Assembly: GCA_903884185.1 (NCBI GenBank) | Contig: CAISDV010000132.1 | Location: 1 to 64,000 of the forward strand | Length of the DNA stretch: 64,000 nt | From: an uncultured Chitinophagaceae bacterium | GTDB lineage: Bacteria; Bacteroidota; Bacteroidia; Chitinophagales; Chitinophagaceae | Reading direction: 5' to 3' | The notes under the pieces: generated by a model | Databases searched by the model: none | Told to the model about the DNA's origin: nothing | The model's input: only the letters and a program-made list of their open reading frames with translations | In this document: in pieces, positions 50,203 to 59,958 of the stretch | Numbering within the stretch: the first letter of the stretch is position 1 | Layout of the letters: each line of letters opens with the position of its first letter | Translations under genes and position numbers: made by a program

Positions 50203-51858
50203 ATGAAACTGATTTCTTTTTGTTCTGTAGTATGTGTTATCACACTTGTATTCGGATCATGTTCCAAAACCAATGACAGCGGCACCACTACTGGTGGTGG
50301 TACTGGTGGAGGATCGGGCGGTGGAACAACTGTTGATACCACAGGCCCATTGAAAGCTTCAGCACTTACATTTCCTTTTGGCTTTGCAGTAGATTATACA
50401 TTGATGAACAATGATGCCACCTATGCAGGCATCGTAAAAGCACAGGCAAGCAGTGTTACATTTGGTTATGAAATGAAACACGGTGCGCTTGTAAAAAATG
50501 ATGGCAGCGAAGATTTTACAAGGGCCGATGAACTTTTTAATCTCTGCACTACTGGCGGATTAGTAGTATACGGCCATACACTCGCCTGGCACCAGAATCA
50601 AAATGCGAGTTATTTAAATTCATTAACTGTTGGTGGTGGCGCAGGTTCACCCAATCTTTTATCTGCCGGTGATTTTGAAGCAGGCACCGGTACCACTGGT
50701 ACAGGAAGTACATTATTTACAGGATGGAATAACCTGGTAGGCGGAACAGGCGCAGCAACATTTTCTGCCGTTGCAGGAAATGGCAGTACCCGCGCTATGC
50801 AGGTAACTGTTACAACAGCTGGCGCCAATGCGTATGATATACAATCCATCGGACCATCATGGACAGCAACTGTTGGAGATAGTTATAAAGTTTCAGTAGA
50901 CATTAAATCTTCCGTGTCCGGGGGTAAAGTAAGGCTGGTAGCACAAAATAGTTTATACCAGCAAAGCGATATCACACCTACCACATCATGGGCAACCTAT
51001 ACATGGACATTGACCGCCGGTGAAAGTTCTCCCATATTCAGGCTAAATTTTCCTAATACCGGAACATATACAATTGATAATGTAACCATTGTTGATCTAA
51101 CTACATCGCCGGCACCAACACCTGCACAAGTGGCTGTTGCGGTTGATACTGCACTCAGCAGGTTTGTAAGAACAACAGTTACTCACTATGCGGGAAAAAT
51201 AAAAGCATGGGATGTGGTAAATGAATCTATGGCAGACGGGGCCAGCGGATTACGCACAGCCGCGAATACAAGCGTTGCAGCGGGTGCTACTGATGTTTTT
51301 TTCTGGTCGCAATACCTGGGAAGAAATTATGCATTAAAAGCATTCCAGTATGCAAAAGCCGCAGATGCCGCAGCATTACTTTTTATCAATGATTATAATC
51401 TCGAATCCAATAGTGTAAAGCTGGATTCATTAGTTGCTTTTGTAAATGAACTCAAGGGAAAAGGTGCACAGATAGATGGGATAGGAACACAAATGCATAT
51501 CAGTATTAATACATCTTACTCGGCAATCGATAATATGTTTAAAATATTGTCAGGAACCGGATTGAAGGTGAGGGTATCAGAACTGGATGTGCGTGCGAAC
51601 CCGAGCAATGACCCAAGTTTCAGTGCAACAACTAATATACTAAATACGCAGGCCGCCATGTATAAATATGTAGTGAGTTCATATATGGCAAACGTGCCCG
51701 TTGCACAGAGATATGGAATTACAATTTGGGGAGTATCAGATGCAGACAGCTGGATCGTAACAACACAGAAACAGGTAGATGCCCCACTGTTGTATACTGG
51801 CAGTTATAGTAAGAAAACTGCTTATACATCGTTTTTGCAGGGATTGAGGGGGCAGTAA
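50203..51858 (+). CDS. GH10 xylanase lipoprotein with a CBM-like domain inserted in the catalytic domain
   Basis: A 551-residue lipoprotein (lipobox VFGSC, Cys20) followed by a Gly/Thr-rich linker (27-44). The GH10 barrel starts near 50 and holds GYEMKHGALV and HTLAWHQNQ. At about 146-300 it is interrupted by a beta-sandwich of the CBM4/CBM22 kind (NLLSAGDFEAG, WNNLVGG, TIDNVTIVDL). The barrel resumes with acid/base Glu341 (WDVVNESMADG) and nucleophile Glu460 (VSELDVRAN). The insertion in the beta3-alpha3 region is the arrangement known from Bacteroidota surface xylanases, usually with two CBMs; here there is one. It probably makes the first cuts in xylan at the cell surface for SusCD. Confidence 0.92.
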   Translation: MKLISFCSVVCVITLVFGSCSKTNDSGTTTGGGTGGGSGGGTTVDTTGPLKASALTFPFGFAVDYTLMNNDATYAGIVKAQASSVTFGYEMKHGALVKNDGSEDFTRADELFNLCTTGGLVVYGHTLAWHQNQNASYLNSLTVGGGAGSPNLLSAGDFEAGTGTTGTGSTLFTGWNNLVGGTGAATFSAVAGNGSTRAMQVTVTTAGANAYDIQSIGPSWTATVGDSYKVSVDIKSSVSGGKVRLVAQNSLYQQSDITPTTSWATYTWTLTAGESSPIFRLNFPNTGTYTIDNVTIVDLTTSPAPTPAQVAVAVDTALSRFVRTTVTHYAGKIKAWDVVNESMADGASGLRTAANTSVAAGATDVFFWSQYLGRNYALKAFQYAKAADAAALLFINDYNLESNSVKLDSLVAFVNELKGKGAQIDGIGTQMHISINTSYSAIDNMFKILSGTGLKVRVSELDVRANPSNDPSFSATTNILNTQAAMYKYVVSSYMANVPVAQRYGITIWGVSDADSWIVTTQKQVDAPLLYTGSYSKKTAYTSFLQGLRGQ

Positions 51859-51863
51859 AATAG

Positions 51864-51890
51864 AAACCAGTAACCAGCAACCAGCAACCA
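51864..51890. repeat. 'accagtaaccagcaaccagc' repeat right of the GH10-CBM gene
   Basis: Inverted partner of 50152-50181, starting a few bases after the GH10-CBM stop and ending just before the GH39 gene. Three internal variants of 'aaccagc' follow one another. Confidence 0.6.
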
Positions 51891-51899
51891 AGATGCTTT

Positions 51900-53471
51900 A
51901 TGAGAAAAAGGAGAATACATTTTTACATAACAACAATTCTTTTATTTGCGTTGGCAACTTTTTCCAATGCGCAACGATTGATAACAGCGGATTACAATCA
52001 TGTGAAAGGCCCGCTGAATACGTTCTTTAAAGAATGCATAGGTGCAGGCAGGGCCAATGAGGGATTGCGGGCAGACTGGCAGAAGCAATTGGCTTTTGTA
52101 AAAAAAGAATGTGGGTTTGAATATATCCGGATGCATGGTTTGCTGCATGATGATATGGGTATTGTGTACAAGGAAGATAAAAATGGGAATGCTATTTATA
52201 ACTGGAATTACATTGACTTGTTATACGATTATTTACTAAGCATAGGAATGAAACCATTTGTAGAATTATCTTTTATGCCATCAGCACTTGCTTCCAATAA
52301 GCAGACAGTTTTTTGGTGGAAGGGAAATATTTCCTATCCAAAAAACGAAACTGCATGGTATAAACTGATCAATGAATTGGTGAAACATCTCACACAACGA
52401 TACGGAAAACAGGAAGTGGCCAAATGGTATTTTGAAGTGTGGAACGAACCCAATCTCAAAGACCTTTTTTTTGCCGGCACCATGCAGGATTACTTTAAAT
52501 TATATGCACTCACCGCAAAAGCAGTAAAGGATGCAGACGCTGGTTACAAAGTAGGAGGGCCCGCAACTGCCGGAAGCGGATGGATCACAGAGTTCATTGA
52601 TTATTGTTCCACCAATAAAGTGCCGGTTGATTTTGTTGCAACACATACTTATGGGGTTAAGAATGGTTTTGTTGATCTTGACGGACAACGTGGTCATATA
52701 ATCGATAATAAATATTCCTCTCTCTATTCAGAAGTGATCAGTACAAAAAATAAAATAACACAATCTGCTTTACCTGCATTGCCACTACATTACACTGAAT
52801 GGAGTTCTTCTTATTCTTCACGCGATCCAATTCATGACAGTTACCACCAATGCGCTTATATACTCGATAAATTAAAGAACACAGGCGATGCTGTCAACTC
52901 TATGAGCTACTGGGTATTCACAGATATCTTTGAAGAGAACGGCCCTGGTGCCACACCTTTTCATGGGGGCTTTGGCTTATTAAATAATGATGGTATCACC
53001 AAGCCCGCGTTCTATGCCTATCAATATTTAAACAAACTGGGGGCCACTGAATTAAACAATTCAGATAAGGCATCATGGGTATGTAAAAGTGCTTCGGGGA
53101 ACGTGCAGGTCTTGTTATGGGATTTTACGATCACTCATCCCGGTGATTCTGTCAATAATGAGACCTATTACAAAAGAGACCTCCCTTCTAAAAGAAAAGG
53201 GCATACCAGTATCAGCCTGAAAAATATCCCTTCAGGAAACTACCGGCTCAATATATATAAGACAGGATACGGTGCCAATGATGCTTATACGGCCTGGTAT
53301 AAAATGGGTTCGCCAATTTTTCCAACCCCGGAGCAGATTAGTACTCTTAAACAGGAGAATAATGGCAAACCTGCTTTATCTTCAGTCGTCCATATTAATG
53401 ATGGCATTTTTAAGAAGGATATTTCAATAAATGAAAACGATGTATATCTTATCGACCTTATAAAACAATGA
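51900..53471 (+). CDS. GH39 beta-xylosidase
   Basis: A 523-residue exported enzyme (signal MRKRRIHFYITTILLFALA, then FSNAQ). The GH39 acid/base is Glu183 in FEVWNEPNLKDLFF and the nucleophile Glu300 in HYTEWSSSYSSRDP. The N-terminal GRANEGLRADWQKQL and MHGLLHDDMGIVYKED match family members. A C-terminal beta-domain follows from about 390. It hydrolyses xylosides to xylose in the periplasm and precedes xylA by 29 bases. Confidence 0.92.
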   Translation: MRKRRIHFYITTILLFALATFSNAQRLITADYNHVKGPLNTFFKECIGAGRANEGLRADWQKQLAFVKKECGFEYIRMHGLLHDDMGIVYKEDKNGNAIYNWNYIDLLYDYLLSIGMKPFVELSFMPSALASNKQTVFWWKGNISYPKNETAWYKLINELVKHLTQRYGKQEVAKWYFEVWNEPNLKDLFFAGTMQDYFKLYALTAKAVKDADAGYKVGGPATAGSGWITEFIDYCSTNKVPVDFVATHTYGVKNGFVDLDGQRGHIIDNKYSSLYSEVISTKNKITQSALPALPLHYTEWSSSYSSRDPIHDSYHQCAYILDKLKNTGDAVNSMSYWVFTDIFEENGPGATPFHGGFGLLNNDGITKPAFYAYQYLNKLGATELNNSDKASWVCKSASGNVQVLLWDFTITHPGDSVNNETYYKRDLPSKRKGHTSISLKNIPSGNYRLNIYKTGYGANDAYTAWYKMGSPIFPTPEQISTLKQENNGKPALSSVVHINDGIFKKDISINENDVYLIDLIKQ

Positions 53472-53500
53472 TCAGTTAAACGCAGTTAAACAATAGAGTT

Positions 53501-54829
53501 ATGAAAGTATTGACAGGTTCCAAAGAATATTTTAAAGGCATCTCGCAAATAAAATACGAAGGCACGGAAAGCGACAACCCGCTGGCATTCCGCTGGTATG
53601 ATGAAAATAAAATTATCGGCGGCAAGACCATGAAAGAATACCTGCGTTTTGCCTGCGCTTACTGGCATTCTTTCTGCGGCAATGGTGGCGATCCTTTTGG
53701 CGAGCCAACACAATTATATCCCTGGAATGAAAAACAGGATGCAGTTGAAAGAGCAAAAGATAAAATGGACGCGGCCTTTGAGTTCATCACCAAAATGAAC
53801 ATGCCTTATTATTGTTTTCATGATGTGGATGTGGTGGACTACACCAACGATATCACCGAAAATGAAAGAAGGCTGCAGGCATTGGTAGAATATGCCAAAC
53901 AGAAGCAGGACGCAAGCGGTGTAAAACTATTGTGGGGAACAGCCAATCTGTTTTCGAACAGGAGATATATGAACGGCGCGGCAACCAACCCCGATTTTCA
54001 TGTGCTGGCCCATGGCGGTGCACAGGTAAAAGCGGCTTTGGATGCAACCATTGCATTGGGCGGAGAGAACTATGTTTTCTGGGGCGGCCGCGAAGGGTAT
54101 ATGAGTTTGCTCAACACCAACATGAAACGCGAACAGGAACATTTGGCCAAATTCCTGCATACAGCAAAAGATTATGGAAGGAAGAATGGCTTCAAAGGAA
54201 CATTCTTTATCGAACCAAAACCATGCGAGCCCAGCAAACACCAATATGATTATGATTCTGCTACCGTCATTGGATTTTTGCGGCAGTATGGACTACTCGA
54301 TGATTTTAAATTAAATATTGAGGTAAATCATGCAACCCTTGCCGGACACACGTTCCAGCATGAACTACAGGTTGCAGTTGATTGTGGTGCATTGGGATCG
54401 ATGGATGCCAACCGCGGCGATTACCAAAATGGCTGGGATACCGATCAATTCCCAAATAATATCACCGAACTCGTGGAAGCGATGCTTGTGATAGTAGAAG
54501 GTGGCGGCTTCAAAGGCGGAGGAATTAATTTCGATGCAAAACGCAGAAGGAATTCAACAGACACTGCCGACCTCTTTCATGCACATGTAGGTGGTATGGA
54601 TGCATTTGCAAGGTCGCTCGTGATCACGGATGCCATTTTACAAAAATCAGATTACAAAAAAATACGTACCGACAGGTATGCATCTTTCGACAGCGGCAAA
54701 GGGAAAGATTTTGAGGCCGGGAAATTATCACTCGAAGACCTGCGCAAGTTTGCCCTGGAAAATGGCGAACCCGAAACAAGAAGTGGCAGGCAGGAATACC
54801 TTGAGAATATCATTAACAGATATATTTAG
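53501..54829 (+). CDS. xylA: Xylose isomerase
   Basis: A 442-residue cytosolic isomerase of the longer class II type, converting D-xylose to D-xylulose. Conserved words include [24 protein letters not shown] (given by its parts FACAYWHSF and GGDPFG), [23 protein letters not shown], the metal-site [16 protein letters not shown] and [19 protein letters not shown] (parts IEVNHA and GHTFQHE), and [19 protein letters not shown]. Length is normal. It lies in the plus arm with xylB and two symporters, so the whole xylose route is in this operon. Confidence 0.96.
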   Translation: MKVLTGSKEYFKGISQIKYEGTESDNPLAFRWYDENKIIGGKTMKEYLRFACAYWHSFCGNGGDPFGEPTQLYPWNEKQDAVERAKDKMDAAFEFITKMNMPYYCFHDVDVVDYTNDITENERRLQALVEYAKQKQDASGVKLLWGTANLFSNRRYMNGAATNPDFHVLAHGGAQVKAALDATIALGGENYVFWGGREGYMSLLNTNMKREQEHLAKFLHTAKDYGRKNGFKGTFFIEPKPCEPSKHQYDYDSATVIGFLRQYGLLDDFKLNIEVNHATLAGHTFQHELQVAVDCGALGSMDANRGDYQNGWDTDQFPNNITELVEAMLVIVEGGGFKGGGINFDAKRRRNSTDTADLFHAHVGGMDAFARSLVITDAILQKSDYKKIRTDRYASFDSGKGKDFEAGKLSLEDLRKFALENGEPETRSGRQEYLENIINRYI

Positions 54830-54890
54830 TCCGCTTATCACGGATTGATTTTCGATTTGCATAATTATTCACCAACCAAAACCGACTAAC

Positions 54891-56516
54891 ATGCATTTCC
54901 TTGGACCCATTGACATCGTCTTCGTTGTACTGTATCTCCTGATCATTGCCGGTGTTTCGGTATGGTCTATCAGGAAAAGTAAATCATCTCCATCTGATTA
55001 TTTTCTTTCCAACCGAAACCTCGGCTGGTGGGTAATCGGTGCGTCCATACTCGCGTCAAATGTAGGCTCAGAGCATATTGTAGGGTTAGCAGGTACTGCG
55101 GCAAGTTCCGGCTTGGTAATGGGGCATTATGAATTGCATTCATGGATCGTACTCTTGCTTGGCTGGGTATTTGTTCCTTTTTATATGCGCAGCATGGTAT
55201 ATACTATGCCCGAATTCCTGGAAAGAAGATTCAATGCAAAAGCAAGAAGGTTATTATCCATCATACAATTATTGAGTTATGTTATTGCAAAAGCATCGGT
55301 AACAATTTTCGCCGGTGCGCTTGTATTTAATTCTTTTTTAGGAGTTGATTTCTGGACAGGTGCTATTATTTTGGTAGTGGTAACAGGTATCTATACCATA
55401 TTAGGCGGTTTGCATACCGTGATGTACACAGAAGCTATCCAGGCCATCATATTATTATTAGGTTCTGCAGTATTATTATTTATTGGATTGGGCAAAGTAG
55501 GTGGATGGGAAGGAATGATCAACTCCATACCCAAAGAAAAACTGAATATGTTCAGGCCATTGAGCGATCCTGATTTTCCATGGCTCGGAATACTGATCGC
55601 CTCACCCATTGTGGGGGTCTGGTATTGGTGTACCGACCAGCATATTGTGCAGCGTTGCCTTGCAGGCAAGAACGAGCAGGAAGCAAGAAGGGGAACCATT
55701 TTTGCTGCGTATTTAAAATTATTCCCATTCTTTATCTTCCTTGTTCCGGGATTAATTGCAGTAGCAATGGTGAACCAGGGTAAATTGGTTTTGACTGATA
55801 ATAATGCAGCTTTCCCAACATTGGTAAAAGAGATCATGCCATTGGGTTTGCGCGGATTGCTTGCAGGAGGTTTATTAGCTGCGCTGATGAGTTCACTTGC
55901 ATCAGTCTATAATGCATGCTCTACTCTATTCACCATGGACATTTACCAGAAAATAAAACCACAGGCAAGTAATAAAGAGCTCGTGAAAGTGGGGCGTATC
56001 GCAACAGGTGTAGTGGTGATACTGGGTATGGTATGGATCCCGTTAATGGGAAGGATATCCGGCACATTGTATCAATACCTCCAAAGCGTACAGTCATACC
56101 TTGCGCCACCAATAGCCGCGGTCTTTTTACTTGGCGTGTTTTTTAAACGCCTCAATGCACAGGGCGCATATACGGCAATGGTAGTGGGCTTTATACTCGG
56201 TATCATTAAACTTTCATTAGAATTATTTAAGGGAGACCTTACGGGGATATTATACCAGTTTGCAACGATCAATTTCCTCTATTTCTGTATTTACCTGTTC
56301 CTGTTCTCTATTGCAATAATGGTGATCGTAAGCCTGTTGACGCCAAAACCGGATGCAGCGCAGATCAATGGTTTGACCTTTGCCACAACCGTTGCAGAAG
56401 ACAGGGCGGCATCGCGTGCAAGCTGGAATAAATGGGATGTTATTTTATCATTAATAGTGGTGGCGATCATAGTATCCGTATTTGTTTACTTTTCGCCGTT
56501 AGGGATAGCTAAATAA
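54891..56516 (+). CDS. Sodium/solute symporter (SSS/SGLT family), first copy
   Basis: A 541-residue inner-membrane symporter with about 14 hydrophobic segments. Family features: the start IDIVFVVLYLLIIAGV, DYFLSNRNLGWWVIGASILASNVGSEHIVGLAG (parts SNRNLGWW and ASNVGSEHIVGLAG), FVPFYMRSMVYTMPEFLERRF and WYWCTDQHIVQRCLAGKN. By position between xylA and xylB it probably imports xylose with sodium; a sugar-specific motif cannot be assigned from sequence alone. Confidence 0.9.
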   Translation: MHFLGPIDIVFVVLYLLIIAGVSVWSIRKSKSSPSDYFLSNRNLGWWVIGASILASNVGSEHIVGLAGTAASSGLVMGHYELHSWIVLLLGWVFVPFYMRSMVYTMPEFLERRFNAKARRLLSIIQLLSYVIAKASVTIFAGALVFNSFLGVDFWTGAIILVVVTGIYTILGGLHTVMYTEAIQAIILLLGSAVLLFIGLGKVGGWEGMINSIPKEKLNMFRPLSDPDFPWLGILIASPIVGVWYWCTDQHIVQRCLAGKNEQEARRGTIFAAYLKLFPFFIFLVPGLIAVAMVNQGKLVLTDNNAAFPTLVKEIMPLGLRGLLAGGLLAALMSSLASVYNACSTLFTMDIYQKIKPQASNKELVKVGRIATGVVVILGMVWIPLMGRISGTLYQYLQSVQSYLAPPIAAVFLLGVFFKRLNAQGAYTAMVVGFILGIIKLSLELFKGDLTGILYQFATINFLYFCIYLFLFSIAIMVIVSLLTPKPDAAQINGLTFATTVAEDRAASRASWNKWDVILSLIVVAIIVSVFVYFSPLGIAK

Positions 56517-56627
56517 ATGGGTTGGCTATTCAGCCCGCTGGTAAAAGGTTATTATTTCCCGGTAAACAGGAATGCTGTGAAATACAATAACCGTTATATT
56601 TAGCATTCAATTTAAAAACCACCAGAT

Positions 56628-58301
56628 ATGCAAGGCTTACATACCCTAGATTACCTCGTATTCCTGTTTTATTTTGTTATCGTAGCCGGTTATGGCTATT
56701 GGGTTTACAGAAGAAAAAAACAATCTTCGATCACTGCATCGCATGATTATTTTTTGGCTGAAGGCTCCCTCACCTGGTGGGCCATTGGTGCATCTCTCAT
56801 CGCATCCAATATTTCTGCAGAACAATTTATTGGTATGAGTGGAAGCGGTTTCAAAATGGGCCTCGCTATTTCTACTTATGAATGGATGGCAGCTGCCACA
56901 CTCATGATCGTTGCCATATTTTTTATCCCCGTTTATTTAAAGAACAAGATATACACCATGCCGCAGTTCCTGAACAAGCGGTATAACAGTACAGTTGCTA
57001 TGATCATGGCAGTGTTCTGGTTATTATTATATGTGGTGGTGAACCTTACTTCTATATTGTATCTCGGTGCATTGGCTATTAATAGTATTTCGGGTATTGA
57101 TACAACGCTTTGCATGTATGTGCTTGCCATATTTGCCATCTTTATTACGCTGGGCGGAATGAAGGTGATTGGTTATACAGATGTGGTACAGGTTTTCTTT
57201 TTGATATTAGGCGGATTGGTAACGACCTATATTGCCTTGAACTTGGTATCTGATAAATTTGGCGGCACAGGAACAGTAAGTGGATTTAAATTAATGATGC
57301 AGCATGCCAATGACCATTTCCACATGATATTGAAAAAAGACAATTCCAATTATATGGACCTGCCGGGATTGACAGTATTAGTGGGTGGTATGTGGATCGT
57401 GAACCTGAACTATTGGGGTTGTAACCAGTATATCACACAAAGAGCGCTGGGCGCGGATTTGAAAACTGCGCGCAGTGGTATCCTCTTTGCCTCTTTCCTT
57501 AAATTATTAATGCCTGTGATAGTAGTGTTGCCTGGTATTGCGGCTTATGTATTACACCAGCAGGGAAATTTCCAAACTGACCTTTTACAAAACGGGGAAG
57601 TAAATCCCGATAAAGCATATCCTGTATTATTGAACCTGTTGCCTATTGGTTTAAAGGGGCTTGCTTTTGCAGCGCTGACAGCTGCAGTGGTAGCATCGCT
57701 TGCAGGAAAAGCAAACAGTATTTCAACCATCTTCACACTGGATATTTATAAAAAGAAACTAAAACCCGAAGCTTCTGAAAAAGCATTGGTAAACACCGGT
57801 AAGATCGTTGTGGTAGTGGCCATGATATTGGCAGTAATTATCGCTCCGCTCCTGGGAATTGATAAAAAAGGTGGCTTCCAGTACATACAGGAATACACAG
57901 GCTTTGTATCGCCTGGTATTTTTGCCATGTTCATTCTTGGTTTCTTCTGGAAGAAAGCTACTTCTAATGCGGCTCTCTTTGCGACCGTGGGAGGCTTTGC
58001 ATTTTCATTGTTCTTTAAATTCTTACCAAAGATCATGGACCTCTCATTCCTGGCGCCAATGGGATTTGCAAAGGCAAATGATAAAGGTGTTTTCGAAATA
58101 CCTTTCTTAGACAGGATGGGTTTTGTGTTTATTATTTGTGTGGTAGGAATGTTCCTGATCAGTTTGATCGATAACCGCAGAGGTGTTACGCCAAATGGTT
58201 TGGAAGTGGATAAGAAAATGTTCAAATTATCACCGGGCTTTGCTGTGGGTGCTTTGATCGTGTGCGGAATATTGGCAGCTTTATATACGATCTTCTGGTA
58301 G
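56628..58301 (+). CDS. Sodium/solute symporter (SSS/SGLT family), second copy
   Basis: A 557-residue inner-membrane symporter, related to the preceding gene but clearly distinct in sequence. The N-terminus is LDYLVFLFYFVIVAGYGYWVYRR; then ASNISAEQFIGMSGSGFKMG, FFIPVYLKNKIYTMPQFLNKRYN and WGCNQYITQRALGADLKTAR, with about 14 segments. A TATATTTAG stretch (56595-56603) in the 111-base gap before it may be a weak promoter. Two symporters in one operon suggest different substrates, for example xylose and a uronate, arabinose or xylo-oligosaccharide. Confidence 0.9.
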   Translation: MQGLHTLDYLVFLFYFVIVAGYGYWVYRRKKQSSITASHDYFLAEGSLTWWAIGASLIASNISAEQFIGMSGSGFKMGLAISTYEWMAAATLMIVAIFFIPVYLKNKIYTMPQFLNKRYNSTVAMIMAVFWLLLYVVVNLTSILYLGALAINSISGIDTTLCMYVLAIFAIFITLGGMKVIGYTDVVQVFFLILGGLVTTYIALNLVSDKFGGTGTVSGFKLMMQHANDHFHMILKKDNSNYMDLPGLTVLVGGMWIVNLNYWGCNQYITQRALGADLKTARSGILFASFLKLLMPVIVVLPGIAAYVLHQQGNFQTDLLQNGEVNPDKAYPVLLNLLPIGLKGLAFAALTAAVVASLAGKANSISTIFTLDIYKKKLKPEASEKALVNTGKIVVVVAMILAVIIAPLLGIDKKGGFQYIQEYTGFVSPGIFAMFILGFFWKKATSNAALFATVGGFAFSLFFKFLPKIMDLSFLAPMGFAKANDKGVFEIPFLDRMGFVFIICVVGMFLISLIDNRRGVTPNGLEVDKKMFKLSPGFAVGALIVCGILAALYTIFW

Positions 58302-58358
58302 GACGGGAAGTGTATGTATTGATGTCAATAATTATTATTTATTCAACAAGTAAGTAGT

Positions 58359-59837
58359 ATGCTTTTATTAGGCATCGATATAGGCACATCCTCTATTAAA
58401 GTATCTGTAGTTGATGCAGCAACACGCCATTGCATTGCTTCGGCACAATATCCTGAAACGGAATCAGAGATCAGTTCTCTTCATCCCGGCTGGGCCGAGC
58501 AGTCACCCGAAATGTGGTGGCGCCATGTGCAGTCCGCCATTGAAAAAGCAAACGCCACAAAAGAATATAAGCCCCAGGATATTGGCGCGATAGGTATCTC
58601 TTACCAGATGCATGGATTGGTATTGATAGACCAGTACCAGGAAGTATTGCGTGATGCCATCATCTGGTGCGATAGCCGCGCCGTAGAAATTGGCGAAGAA
58701 GCATTTGATGCAATAGGTGAGGAGAAATGTTTATCTCATCTTCTCAATTCACCCGGCAATTTTACTGCATCCAAACTTGCCTGGGTAAAAAGAAATGAGC
58801 CTCATATTTACGAGAAGATCCATAAAGTATTATTGCCGGGTGATTTTATTGCCATGAAATTAACCGGTGATACGACTACTACCATTTCTGCATTGTCAGA
58901 AGGCATCTTCTGGGACTTTAAAGAAAACAAATTATCCGATGATGTATTGAATTATTACGGATTGAACAGGGAACATTTTCCTGCCATTCATGATGTGTTT
59001 TCTACGCATGGTTTATTAAAAGGCGATGTGGCAGAAACATTATCATTGAAAGCAGGCATCCCTGTTACCTACAAAGCGGGCGATCAACCCAACAACGCTT
59101 TATCATTAAATGTGCTCGAAGCCGGTGAAGTGGCTGCCACAGCGGGTACTTCGGGTGTGATCTATGGGGTTTGCGATGGATTGGTGTATGACAAACAATC
59201 ACGCGTCAACACATTCGCGCATGTAAATTATACAAGTCAACATAAAAGAACGGGTGTTTTATTATGTATCAACGGTGTGGGTATTTTGAACCGATGGATA
59301 AAAAATATGACAGGCACTGATCTTACTTACCGTGAAATGAATGATGCTGCCAAGCTCATTGATGCAGGCAGCAATGGATTAAAAATACTCCCATTTGGAA
59401 ATGGTGCAGAAAGAATGCTCAGCAACAGAACCATTGATGCGCATATTCATCATATTGATCTCAACGTACATACACAGGCGCATGCCTGGCGTGCGGCGCA
59501 GGAAGGTATTGCCTTTGCATTCAGGTATGGGATGGATATATTAAGAGAGAATGGAATGAATCCTTCGGTCATAAAAGCCGGCAAAGCAAATATGTTCCTT
59601 AGTGATGTATTTGCCGATGCATTTGTAAATACCGTAAATGTTCCTGTTGAATTATATAATTGTGATGGGAGCGTAGGTGCAGCCATGGGGGCGGGTTTGG
59701 GCGCAAAGGTGTATGCCTGTTCAAAAGATGCATTCGCAGGGCTAAATGCATTGCAGTTGATTGAGCCCACTGACACAAAAAGATATGACGAATTATATCA
59801 AGAGTGGAGAGAATTACTAAACATGCAAATGAAATAA
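58359..59837 (+). CDS. xylB: Xylulokinase
   Basis: A 492-residue FGGY-family cytosolic kinase phosphorylating D-xylulose to xylulose 5-phosphate. The phosphate loop LLGIDIGTSSIKVSVVD opens the protein. ISYQMHGLVLID and IIWCDSRAVEIG are typical for xylulokinase, with the catalytic Asp expected in KAGDQPNNAL. The C-terminal half has FGNGAERML and VIKAGKANMFLSDVFADAF. It follows the symporters by 57 bases and completes the xylose route to the pentose phosphate pathway. Confidence 0.94.
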   Translation: MLLLGIDIGTSSIKVSVVDAATRHCIASAQYPETESEISSLHPGWAEQSPEMWWRHVQSAIEKANATKEYKPQDIGAIGISYQMHGLVLIDQYQEVLRDAIIWCDSRAVEIGEEAFDAIGEEKCLSHLLNSPGNFTASKLAWVKRNEPHIYEKIHKVLLPGDFIAMKLTGDTTTTISALSEGIFWDFKENKLSDDVLNYYGLNREHFPAIHDVFSTHGLLKGDVAETLSLKAGIPVTYKAGDQPNNALSLNVLEAGEVAATAGTSGVIYGVCDGLVYDKQSRVNTFAHVNYTSQHKRTGVLLCINGVGILNRWIKNMTGTDLTYREMNDAAKLIDAGSNGLKILPFGNGAERMLSNRTIDAHIHHIDLNVHTQAHAWRAAQEGIAFAFRYGMDILRENGMNPSVIKAGKANMFLSDVFADAFVNTVNVPVELYNCDGSVGAAMGAGLGAKVYACSKDAFAGLNALQLIEPTDTKRYDELYQEWRELLNMQMK

Positions 59838-59854
59838 ATAGTCATGGCTTTGAA

Positions 59855-59890
59855 GATGCATCCCTGATACTCGCACTTTTTAGCTACTGC
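59855..59890. repeat. Partial copy of the 'tactcgcacttt' element
   Basis: gatgcatccctgatactcgc followed by actttttagctactgc matches the opening part of the elements at 3591 and 13168 (tggtactcgcacttt). The CCTAGG palindrome and the closing word are missing here. The rest of the 121-base gap before GH3 shows nothing I can name. Confidence 0.5.
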
Positions 59891-59958
59891 AATACGAAAA
59901 TGTCCCAATAGTCGCAAGAGTCCCTTTTATATTTAATCAAACGAATAAATTTATAGTT

